Assembly: GCA_003133505.1 (NCBI GenBank)
Contig: PKXT01000294.1
Span: forward strand, 1,817-7,417
Direction: 5' to 3'
Origin: Acidobacteriota bacterium
GTDB lineage: Bacteria > Acidobacteriota > Terriglobia > Acidiferrales > UBA7541
DNA length: 5,601 bases
Below the pieces are notes generated by a model that saw only the letters and a program-made list of their open reading frames with translations, had not been told where the DNA came from and ran no database searches. Numbering within the stretch: the first letter of the stretch is position 1; the number at the start of each line of letters is the position of its first letter. Positions 1 to 5,601 of this stretch are shown here, in pieces. The position numbers were made by a program, and so were the translations under genes.

Positions 1-7
1 CATTGGG

Positions 8-928
8 TTAGACAGCGGCCTCTGTTGAATGCTTTGCCCGGCCTGAGAACTCTGTTGCCTCTCGTCGCGCGGGAATCAAACGGTAGCAGCGAAGGGTAAG
101 CACTACGCTCGCGGACAGCAAGAGCGCTGCCCCCAGGACATGGGCCACAGTGATGCCAACAAGCAGTGGCAGGGGTTGTGGGGCGCGCTGCTGGGCCTGG
201 ACTGCCCACCAGGCCGCGCCACCCAGGACGATTTGCAGACCAAAGAAGGCGTGCACAAAAATTACCGAGCGGCGGAGGGACTTTACTTCGCCGAAACGAA
301 CACGCGCATTACGCGCCACTACTATTACCGCGGCGGTCACGGCCCCCGCTCCCACGAGATGAGGCCAAATACCAAATGCGCCGTGCCGGTATCCCGCGCC
401 TAGAATCGTTTGGATGACAATAATTACCGACGTCGTGAGAGCCAGCGCGCGAAGTGAAGGCGACCCCGCATCGCGAAGCACTGGCTGATGGCTTTGCCAC
501 CATTCCCCGGTAAAAACTGTGAGGCAGATTAGCGAGACAAAAAACAGCTGCGCCAGCGTGGCGTGGGATGTCGCGGTCACCGCCGGATCTCCCTTCAGCA
601 CGCGCAAGGCCCCGAGAAGCGCTTGGGCCACGACCAGCCCGAGCGCAGTCCATCCCACATTTCGAACCCAGCGGCGGCGCTCGCGACGGGCGATCCAGAC
701 AGCAAGAACGAGGGTGAGGGTCGCGACGACGCCGGCCACTGCCCGGTGCGCAAATTCAAAGCGGATGCCCCCAGTCAGTGGGGGAATGATTCGATGGTAG
801 GCGAGCGGCCAATCGGGAACGGAGTCGGCGGCATCGTTGCCGGTAACCAGCGCGCCAGCTATAAGAAGCAGGAACGTACAACCGGTGGTGAGAACCGCAA
901 ATCGGTTCAGCGCGCGATTCATGCCCAT
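8..928 (-). CDS. ctaA: Haem A synthase (CtaA/Cox15 family)
   Basis: This integral membrane enzyme oxidises the C8 methyl group of haem O to the formyl group of haem A, the cofactor of aa3-type cytochrome oxidases. The 306-residue product has eight predicted membrane helices in two similar four-helix halves, as in the family. Seen motifs: GALVTG at the end of helix 1, PDWPL in the following loop, and EFAHR with E58 (catalytic-glutamate position) and H61 (haem ligand). H122 ligates in helix 4 of the first half. H190 and H263 at the matching points of the second half are the likely ligands of the other haem; H226 is a less likely candidate. The first extracellular loop lacks the cysteine pair found in Bacillus subtilis CtaA. 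The ATG at 928 is chosen over the one at 922 because a weak AGG lies at a suitable distance. It sits behind a terminator and probably has its own promoter, but I see no convincing -35/-10 pair in 929-981. Confidence 0.92.
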   Translation of the reverse strand: MGMNRALNRFAVLTTGCTFLLLIAGALVTGNDAADSVPDWPLAYHRIIPPLTGGIRFEFAHRAVAGVVATLTLVLAVWIARRERRRWVRNVGWTALGLVVAQALLGALRVLKGDPAVTATSHATLAQLFFVSLICLTVFTGEWWQSHQPVLRDAGSPSLRALALTTSVIIVIQTILGAGYRHGAFGIWPHLVGAGAVTAAVIVVARNARVRFGEVKSLRRSVIFVHAFFGLQIVLGGAAWWAVQAQQRAPQPLPLLVGITVAHVLGAALLLSASVVLTLRCYRLIPARREATEFSGRAKHSTEAAV

Positions 929-981
929 ATTCTACCTAAAATCAATTGATCCCGCTGCGAACATTAAGTGTATTTCAAGCG

Positions 982-1024
982 AAAAAAAGGGCAGACACTT
1001 GCGAGACGTCAGCCGTGCCTGCCC
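982..1024 (-). terminator. Rho-independent terminator of the cytochrome-lipoprotein unit
   Basis: On the minus strand GGGCAGGCAC (1024-1015) pairs with GTGTCTGCCC (998-989), a 10-bp stem with one G-U pair and a 16-base loop, followed at once by seven T residues (988-982). The plus strand has no T-run on the other side, so it acts in one direction. It lies about 90 bases after the lipoprotein gene and about 55 bases before ctaA, which separates the two as transcription units or at least lowers read-through. Confidence 0.85.
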
Positions 1025-1082
1025 GCCATTTATGGATCATTCAGAGAAAAGCGGATTCTTCGCTCAGATCAGAACGACTTCA

Positions 1083-1103
1083 GAGGAAAACCGAATTTTC
1101 CTC
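1083..1103 (-). other. Inverted repeat just after the lipoprotein gene
   Basis: GAGGAAAA and TTTTCCTC form a perfect 8-bp stem with a 5-base loop (TTCGG on the minus strand), beginning nine bases after the lipoprotein stop codon. There is no T-run after it on either strand, so it is not a classic intrinsic terminator. It may protect the 3' end of the mRNA or assist the stronger terminator that follows. Confidence 0.5.
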
Positions 1104-1112
1104 GTTCCCGCG

Positions 1113-1907
1113 TTAATCGCCCGATGCAGCGGCGTTAAACGTAAGGTTGACGGTCTTCAATTCCTTCGCGCCAACGGTCACCTGCTGATCCACGGTGCCA
1201 TACTTTTCCTGCCAGGCTTCAATTGTGTAGGTGCCCGGGGGTAGATTCTTCAAGTCGAAGGAACCATCCGCACCGGTAACCACGAAGTAGGGCTGCTTGA
1301 AGACGGCGATGTAGCTCTTCATCCAAGGGTGGACGTTGCACTTGACGGGAATGGATACCTCGGCGCGAGCAAAAGTATCTTCAATCGGCGAAGCACCTGG
1401 CGGCTGCGACTTGTTCCATTCGCGATTGTCCTTGGGGATCGGATGTATATTGTGGGTGGTTTGATCGGCGTTCACTACCTGCAATGTCTGCCCGGCCATC
1501 AGCGCAACCACGTGAGGCTCATACATGCAGCCCTTTTGCTGGAGCTGCACGGAGTCCTTGGGCACATCGAATGTGCGGTCTCCCAAACCATCCTTCACAT
1601 AGACAACGACGTTTTGCAGCGCGCCGCCGGAGCCGACCACCACATCCTGCGGTGTAACAGGCGTCGGATGGGCTTTCGAACAATAGGGCTCCGCGCTCAT
1701 ATTAATTGGCTTGAGCGTGGGCGCTGTCCCATTAAGAGTAATCTTGCCACTGACGTCTCCCACAGTGGACATGTCAATAGGCGTGGCGGGCGCGGAAGAT
1801 GTAGCTTCCTTGGTTTCCGTTCCTTCGTCCTCGGTTTTCTTGCTGCATCCTCCTAGCACGAGCAAAAGCGCAATTCCTGAAACTAATAGCATCTTGCTAC
1901 GAATCAT
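1113..1907 (-). CDS. Cupredoxin-domain lipoprotein with carboxypeptidase-regulatory-like domain
   Basis: A 264-residue exported lipoprotein. The N-terminus is a lipoprotein signal peptide (basic MIRSK, hydrophobic core, lipobox LGGC with lipidated C21), followed by a charged Lys/Glu/Thr linker to about residue 45. Residues about 50-205 form a plastocyanin-like domain with a complete set of candidate type 1 copper ligands: H152 or H155 in THNIH, and C190, H193 and M196 in CNVHPWM. Two further cysteines, C76 and C127, could form a disulfide. Residues about 205-258 (VTGADGSFDLKNLPPGTYTI and onward) match the carboxypeptidase regulatory-like beta-sandwich fold. The gene starts 93 bases after the octaheme cytochrome gene on the same strand, with no terminator seen between them, so it is probably cotranscribed. 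A role as blue-copper electron acceptor or shuttle for the cytochrome is attractive; copper delivery to an oxidase is an alternative. Domain calls rest on motif recognition; the substrate and partner are inferred. Confidence 0.88.
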   Translation of the reverse strand: MIRSKMLLVSGIALLLVLGGCSKKTEDEGTETKEATSSAPATPIDMSTVGDVSGKITLNGTAPTLKPINMSAEPYCSKAHPTPVTPQDVVVGSGGALQNVVVYVKDGLGDRTFDVPKDSVQLQQKGCMYEPHVVALMAGQTLQVVNADQTTHNIHPIPKDNREWNKSQPPGASPIEDTFARAEVSIPVKCNVHPWMKSYIAVFKQPYFVVTGADGSFDLKNLPPGTYTIEAWQEKYGTVDQQVTVGAKELKTVNLTFNAAASGD

Positions 1908-1918
1908 TCGGGGTAATT

Positions 1919-1924
1919 CCTCCT
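1919..1924 (-). promoter_or_regulatory. Ribosome binding site of the cupredoxin lipoprotein gene
   Basis: A perfect AGGAGG on the minus strand lies 11 bases before the ATG at 1907, slightly farther than usual. It supports that start over an in-frame GTG at 1979, which would bury the lipoprotein signal peptide behind 24 extra hydrophilic residues. Confidence 0.6.
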
Positions 1925-2000
1925 GTATCGAAAATCGGTCATAACTGTTCGTATTGGCACGTCGGCCATCGTGACACACGCACTCACCAGACGCAATGGC

Positions 2001-5000
2001 TTATTTGCCCCCAGCGGCGGCTCCATGGGCTGCTGTGCCGCGTGGCGGAGCGGGAGTCTTCCCCACTAGCGCAGCCTGCTCCTGTGGAGTCATCTGGAAC
2101 ATATAACGTACCAGCAGATCGGCATGATCTCCTGGATATTGTTGCAAGGCTGGCGGCAAAGGCCCATTGAAAACCCACCGGCCATTCTCCCGGCGGAAAA
2201 GACCCGAAGGCATAGCGGTGCCGGGAATAATGCTGGCCGGTTCCACCACCCAACGCTCCGTCCATGGCAGACGCAGCCGGTCACGCGCTAGAAGAAAGTT
2301 GGGCGCCGAGGCTGAGAGGTCATGGGCTGGATTTCCGTCCATGTGGCATTTCAGGCAAGGTGCAGCGGGATTCGTAAACAGGCTGCGAGCCATGGCGGTT
2401 TCCTCTGTCGTAAGCGAGGGCACCTGCGGAGCGATATAGGGTTGAGCCTGCGCCGAGGACGCCTCAAAGAAAAGCACCAGTTTGCGAATCTCGTCGTTGG
2501 AAAGATAAAACGTTGGCATGCGCACCTGCAAATACTGGCGCACGCCGTTGCGATTGGTGTCGGTCGCGCTAAGTGACGGATTGGCAAGGAATCCTTTTAA
2601 CCAATCAGGGTTTACACGCGCGCCTTCGCTGGTGAGCACCGGAGGCAAATTAGCCTTGGCGTCGCCCTGATACATCGGGAGTGTCATCATCACGGACTTC
2701 TGCCCAATATCAATCTGGTGGCAGCCAATGCAATTGTATTTCGTGACGATCCACCAGCCGTCCTGAATCGCTTTGCGGCGATCGGTAGGCTGATACATGT
2801 ATTGCGATGGAAGGCTGGGGTCTACGCTGCCAAGAAGAAAAGTGACCACAGCGTCGCGCTCTTCCTTGGAGTGAAGGCTGGGCATGGGCATACGCAATGC
2901 TTCGAGCGGGTCCGAATGGAATTTGCCCTGATCATAAATTGCCGGATTGGCGAGTTTCTGATCGAAGAATCCCTTTGAGTCATACCACGGACCGCGCGGT
3001 GATTCCTTTCCATCTGGCAAAATACCGCGCTTTGCATCAGTGGTATAAAGCGCAAAATCCAGCCGCTCCACGGGCTTGCTGCCCTCATTGGTCAGTTCCG
3101 TACCAATGCGGCCCTCATCTTCCATACCGCTGATTTCGTGGCAGCTTGCGCAGCCAAAATTTCTTACTAGCGCCTTGCCCGTCACAGCGAGCGCGGGGTT
3201 ATCCATGTAATCCGCGGACGCATATGTCATGCCGGAATGCTTTTGGGTCATCAGGTAGCTGGCGATATCGCGCGAATCGTCCATGGTCAGGCGGAGGCTG
3301 GGCATTACCGTCGGCTGTTGCACCTCAAGTTCCGTGCCGTCGTTGGGACAGCGCGAGTGATCCAAATCAAAAACATAAGGAAGATTGTGCTTGGCGTAGT
3401 CTTCGGGGCCTATATCGCGCTTTTCCAATGGACAATACGGTCGCGTGCGCTGACGGGGGTCGTGGATCCAGCGCACCAGATAATTGTAGTTTTCCTTTTC
3501 AGCCACACGACTCAAATTGGCGGCGAAGTTACCTCCCATCAATGCCGCGCCCTCACCAATCGAATGGCACGCCAGGCAGCCACGCGATTCGAATAGTTGT
3601 TTTCCGTGGCCGGCGTCGCCGGGATTCTGTGCATCGAGAGGCGGCCCAGTCAAGCCAGATTGCCAGATAAACGCAGCAATGGCCTGAATTTGATCCTGCG
3701 ATAACCGGAACTGTGGCATCTTGGTGGTCGGGCGGAACTCATGGGTATAGCCAATCCAGTACGGAATCCAATCTTTGTTTAGCTTCATACGGACCTCTTT
3801 CAGGTCCGGACCAACTTTCTTAACTTCCTGCAAAAGATTATGTGTGTGATCCAAAAGTTGCTCAAGCTGGCCATCCATACGGCTGTCCGTGACGGTCAGG
3901 TCGGTCGCTTCGGCATATAGCCTTTGAGCGGTGACATTGTCAGGAGCTTGATCTCCGCGCTTCTGCAGGCGGGGAATTTCCAGTTCGTTCTGGGTTTTCT
4001 GGGTGGCCAGTTGATGCAGCTCCTGGCGGGCGTTGATCAATTGCTCGTCTTGATTGTCGAAGCCCTGATAACGGTGGCAGCCAATGCAGCCGCGCTGGCG
4101 GTAGAGTTGGCGCCCTTCATTAATCACATCGCCATGTTCGGTGACCATGTCCGACGCATGGCATTGCTGGCATCCGGCATTGTAATTTTCCGGGTAAAAA
4201 AGCGGCCACAGCCAGTGCTCATAACGTCCGTGCGCTTTTTCCACCGAATCCAACGCTCGGCCGTTGCCGCCATGGCAGGGCGAGCACCCGAATTTCTCCA
4301 GCGGATGGTCCGCTAAAAGCTCCGCGTCGGGATGGCTGGTGAATGGTACATCGTGACTCTTGGCCATCCCCAAATCAGCTTTAGTTAACACCATCCCCGC
4401 GGGTACAAGCGCAGGGTCAGTTCCCACATGGCAGGATTGGCAGCGATCCACCAGCCCGGCGCCGCCCACCCAGTTAATTTGCGCGCCAGTGGGGTTTACA
4501 TTGACCTGGCGCAAGGTCACGTTCAGATTCTCAGCGCTGTGCAGCAATCCATCGAGCGTAGCGGAACTCAAACCCACCAGATGAGTTGAGACGTAATCGG
4601 CGAGGGCCGCCTGGGCATCGTGAGCCGGCTTATCAATTTCGCCGCGCTGCTCAACCAGCCGCGCGCGCTGGGCAATCAGTCCTGTAAATGTCGAGGTCAG
4701 CGAATCGTAGTTAAACTCCTTATCGGACTGCACCCTTCCGCCACCCAACGGCCAGTCGACTTTGTAAACAAGCTTCCGCGCCGTGTTGAGCTTCTCTAAT
4801 CGTGACTGCTTTTCGGACTTATCACTGACGGGGACTTCCTGGTATTGATAAATCAGCGAACCAACGCGTCCACGAGAATCTCTAAAGGCATCGGCAATAG
4901 CAGCGCGCTGATCATCCACCATGGCAATTTGTTCCGCTATGGAGCGATCCTGCGCAGCCGTGGCTTGCGCGGCCTGGTCGGCGATACCTTTCAACTTTTT

Positions 5001-5291
5001 ATAATCGGCGGACGCGTAAACCTGATCTTCCAGCTTCCGTTGGTCCTTAATCTGGCCTTTCAGGTATTTGGTATAAGCATCTCCAAATCTTCTCTGATAA
5101 TCACGCCAGGGGCGCAGGCCGAAAAACTCCGCATACAAAGACCAGCCCACGGTCACAAGCAGCAGGAAGCTCGAAACCAGCAGCCATCCGGCATAGGAGT
5201 GGGTAATGACGGGATCCTCCCGTACCGGCTCATCTTTCGCGGGCAATGCTGTCGGGATTTTCGGAGGAACTTCGGGAGGAATTTCAGGCAT
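2001..5291 (-). CDS. Membrane-anchored octaheme cytochrome c
   Basis: A 1096-residue electron-transfer protein, probably anchored in the cytoplasmic membrane with its haem domains in the periplasm. Layout from the ATG at 5291: a Pro-rich N-terminus; one membrane helix at about 33-53 acting as uncleaved anchor; a charged, Gln/Arg/Lys-rich helical, probably coiled-coil region at about 60-240; then eight CXXCH haem sites at 284, 336, 374, 402, 572, 714, 854 and 979. The first three are close together, with many spare histidines between them (bis-His haems likely). The last five each head a class-I-like domain with a Met-Pro candidate axial ligand: M525, M663, M803 (or M801), M925 and M1027. A helical insert of roughly 80 residues (about 412-493) splits the haem-4 domain. 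The only non-haem cysteines are C620 and C648, both in Cys-Pro. The tail is low-complexity Ala/Gly/Pro. It lies downstream of the probable cytochrome b gene and is likely the cytochrome c subunit of an unusual bc-type complex. That it is a multihaem cytochrome c is certain; the partner complex is inferred. Confidence 0.93.
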   Translation of the reverse strand: MPEIPPEVPPKIPTALPAKDEPVREDPVITHSYAGWLLVSSFLLLVTVGWSLYAEFFGLRPWRDYQRRFGDAYTKYLKGQIKDQRKLEDQVYASADYKKLKGIADQAAQATAAQDRSIAEQIAMVDDQRAAIADAFRDSRGRVGSLIYQYQEVPVSDKSEKQSRLEKLNTARKLVYKVDWPLGGGRVQSDKEFNYDSLTSTFTGLIAQRARLVEQRGEIDKPAHDAQAALADYVSTHLVGLSSATLDGLLHSAENLNVTLRQVNVNPTGAQINWVGGAGLVDRCQSCHVGTDPALVPAGMVLTKADLGMAKSHDVPFTSHPDAELLADHPLEKFGCSPCHGGNGRALDSVEKAHGRYEHWLWPLFYPENYNAGCQQCHASDMVTEHGDVINEGRQLYRQRGCIGCHRYQGFDNQDEQLINARQELHQLATQKTQNELEIPRLQKRGDQAPDNVTAQRLYAEATDLTVTDSRMDGQLEQLLDHTHNLLQEVKKVGPDLKEVRMKLNKDWIPYWIGYTHEFRPTTKMPQFRLSQDQIQAIAAFIWQSGLTGPPLDAQNPGDAGHGKQLFESRGCLACHSIGEGAALMGGNFAANLSRVAEKENYNYLVRWIHDPRQRTRPYCPLEKRDIGPEDYAKHNLPYVFDLDHSRCPNDGTELEVQQPTVMPSLRLTMDDSRDIASYLMTQKHSGMTYASADYMDNPALAVTGKALVRNFGCASCHEISGMEDEGRIGTELTNEGSKPVERLDFALYTTDAKRGILPDGKESPRGPWYDSKGFFDQKLANPAIYDQGKFHSDPLEALRMPMPSLHSKEERDAVVTFLLGSVDPSLPSQYMYQPTDRRKAIQDGWWIVTKYNCIGCHQIDIGQKSVMMTLPMYQGDAKANLPPVLTSEGARVNPDWLKGFLANPSLSATDTNRNGVRQYLQVRMPTFYLSNDEIRKLVLFFEASSAQAQPYIAPQVPSLTTEETAMARSLFTNPAAPCLKCHMDGNPAHDLSASAPNFLLARDRLRLPWTERWVVEPASIIPGTAMPSGLFRRENGRWVFNGPLPPALQQYPGDHADLLVRYMFQMTPQEQAALVGKTPAPPRGTAAHGAAAGGK

Positions 5292-5427
5292 TCCCCGCCT
5301 CCGCCGCAAATTGCGGGAATACGACCTGTGTCCTCACGAGATTGTCCTCTCCGCGCGGCGGTTTGGCCGGCAGAATTTTTAAGCGGGAAGCGTTCCCAGG
5401 ACGGAGATGGGCGCCGGAAATGCTCAC
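5284..5427 (-). CDS. Possible small ORF of 47 codons bridging two respiratory genes
   Basis: An open frame starts at a GTG (5427-5425) that overlaps the TGA of the upstream membrane-protein gene as GTGA, and stops at a TGA (5286-5284) inside the first codons of the octaheme cytochrome gene (ATGCCTGA). It therefore spans the whole 132-base gap. The product would be hydrophilic, rich in Pro, Ala and Arg, without Cys, a membrane segment or any domain I recognise; it ends in VVFPQFAAEAGNA. About two thirds of its third codon positions are G or C by my count, which fits coding DNA but is not decisive in so short a stretch. No strong ribosome binding site precedes the GTG at 5427, so coupling to the upstream gene would be needed. 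A second in-frame GTG at 5337 has a better purine stretch (GAGAGG, 8 bases upstream). It may be a real small subunit, a coupling leader, or chance. Confidence 0.3.
   Translation of the reverse strand: MSISGAHLRPGNASRLKILPAKPPRGEDNLVRTQVVFPQFAAEAGNA
5290..5320 (-). promoter_or_regulatory. Possible mRNA hairpin covering the cytochrome start codon
   Basis: On the minus strand ATTCCCGC (5320-5313) can pair with GCGGGGAAT (5298-5290) with one bulged G, around a 14-base loop. The stem takes in the first two bases of the ATG, and the Shine-Dalgarno GGAGG sits at the loop-stem junction. A competing short hairpin, CCGCA-ATT-TGCGG (5316-5304), uses the same left arm and would free the start codon. Ribosomes translating from upstream would melt the structure, so it could make cytochrome synthesis depend on translation of the preceding frame. 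Structure seen in the sequence; regulation inferred. Confidence 0.3.
5298..5302 (-). promoter_or_regulatory. Ribosome binding site of the octaheme cytochrome gene
   Basis: GGAGG on the minus strand lies six bases before the ATG at 5291. This decides the start: the reading frame can be extended to a TTG at 5309, but that would put this Shine-Dalgarno sequence inside the gene as Arg codons and add MRRRRG to the protein. Confidence 0.7.
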
Positions 5428-5601
5428 ACGCTGAACCAAGGGGTCACCCAGATATATTTAATATTGAACACCAAGCGAAGCAGTATTTTCACCGGCAACG
5501 AAAGCATCAAGACCAGAAACGTATACATAGTAACGAGCTGGACAAGGCTCATCCGCTTGTACATCTTGCGGCTGAATTCCGAGCTGACGCAGATGCGATG
5601 C
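5424..5601 (-). CDS. C-terminal end of a membrane protein, probably a cytochrome b-type subunit (partial)
   Basis: This is the 3' end of a gene that enters from the right edge; reading starts at base 5600 and ends at a TGA at 5426-5424, leaving 58 residues. The piece begins with a polar, basic stretch (SSEFSRKMYKRM), continues as a hydrophobic membrane segment (LVTMYTFLVLMLSLPVKILL), and ends in an aromatic tail (IKYIWVTPWFSV). No haem-ligand histidine falls in the visible part, so the family cannot be proved from motifs. Its position just ahead of a large membrane-anchored multihaem cytochrome c, and the look of the tail, suggest the cytochrome b (or b6/subunit IV-like) component of a bc-type quinol:cytochrome c reductase. 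An NrfD-like or other quinone-interacting membrane subunit is the main alternative. The reading frame is well supported; the identity is an inference. Confidence 0.5.
   Translation of the reverse strand, partial: HRICVSSEFSRKMYKRMSLVQLVTMYTFLVLMLSLPVKILLRLVFNIKYIWVTPWFSV

Noticed and set aside
929..981. Promoter for ctaA based on TTGAAA after the terminator
   Set aside because: No acceptable -10 element lies 16-18 bases downstream of TTGAAA, so the match is too weak to annotate.
837..1244. Plus-strand open frame of 135 codons across the ctaA-lipoprotein gap
   Set aside because: It runs antisense through the ends of two well-supported genes and through the terminator, has no ribosome binding site and no recognisable domain.
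1329..1856. Plus-strand open frame of 175 codons inside the lipoprotein gene
   Set aside because: It is wholly antisense to the cupredoxin lipoprotein and shows no domain or start signal.
1908..1979. Longer N-terminus for the lipoprotein from a GTG at 1979
   Set aside because: It would place 24 hydrophilic residues before the lipoprotein signal peptide and make the AGGAGG site internal.
3146..3670. Plus-strand open frame of 174 codons inside the octaheme cytochrome gene
   Set aside because: It is antisense to a gene whose haem motifs are unmistakable, and its product is a compositionally odd Arg/Ser/Pro-rich sequence with no motif.
5292..5309. TTG start at 5309 for the octaheme cytochrome
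   Set aside because: The ATG at 5291 has a well-spaced GGAGG; the TTG version would add only MRRRRG and has no better site upstream.
5385..5397. Short hairpin GGGAA-GCG-TTCCC between the membrane-protein and cytochrome genes, considered as a terminator
   Set aside because: The stem is only 5 bp and no T-run follows on the minus strand; the adjacent genes look cotranscribed.

Overview
All supported genes lie on the minus strand, so transcription runs from the right edge to the left. The window is a respiratory-chain locus of an aerobic or facultatively aerobic bacterium. The moderately GC-rich sequence, the octaheme cytochrome beside a membrane subunit, and the cupredoxin/carboxypeptidase-regulatory lipoprotein resemble what I know from Acidobacteriota. 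That assignment is inference from family resemblance, not a search result.

Reading in transcription order: (1) 5601-5424 is the last 58 codons of a hydrophobic protein whose body lies outside the window, probably a cytochrome b-type quinol-oxidising subunit. (2) 5427-5284 is a possible 47-codon small ORF that fills the gap, overlapping the stop codon upstream (GTGA) and the start codon downstream (ATGCCTGA). (3) 5291-2001 is a 1096-residue membrane-anchored cytochrome c with eight CXXCH haem sites, arranged as a three-haem block followed by five class-I-like monohaem domains. (4) 1907-1113 is a lipoprotein with a cupredoxin domain carrying a plausible type 1 copper site, and a carboxypeptidase-regulatory-like domain. 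(5) 1103-982 holds a hairpin and then a strong intrinsic terminator that closes this unit. (6) 928-8 is ctaA, haem A synthase, probably a separate transcription unit, with another possible start codon at the very left edge.

A working model: the membrane subunit oxidises quinol, the octaheme cytochrome carries electrons across a long periplasmic distance, the copper lipoprotein may be a mobile or tethered electron carrier (or a copper protein of oxidase assembly), and ctaA supplies haem A to an aa3-type terminal oxidase encoded elsewhere. The haem and copper motifs are seen directly; the electron-transfer order is inferred. No mobile element, CRISPR array, tRNA or rRNA was seen, and no convincing gene was found on the plus strand.
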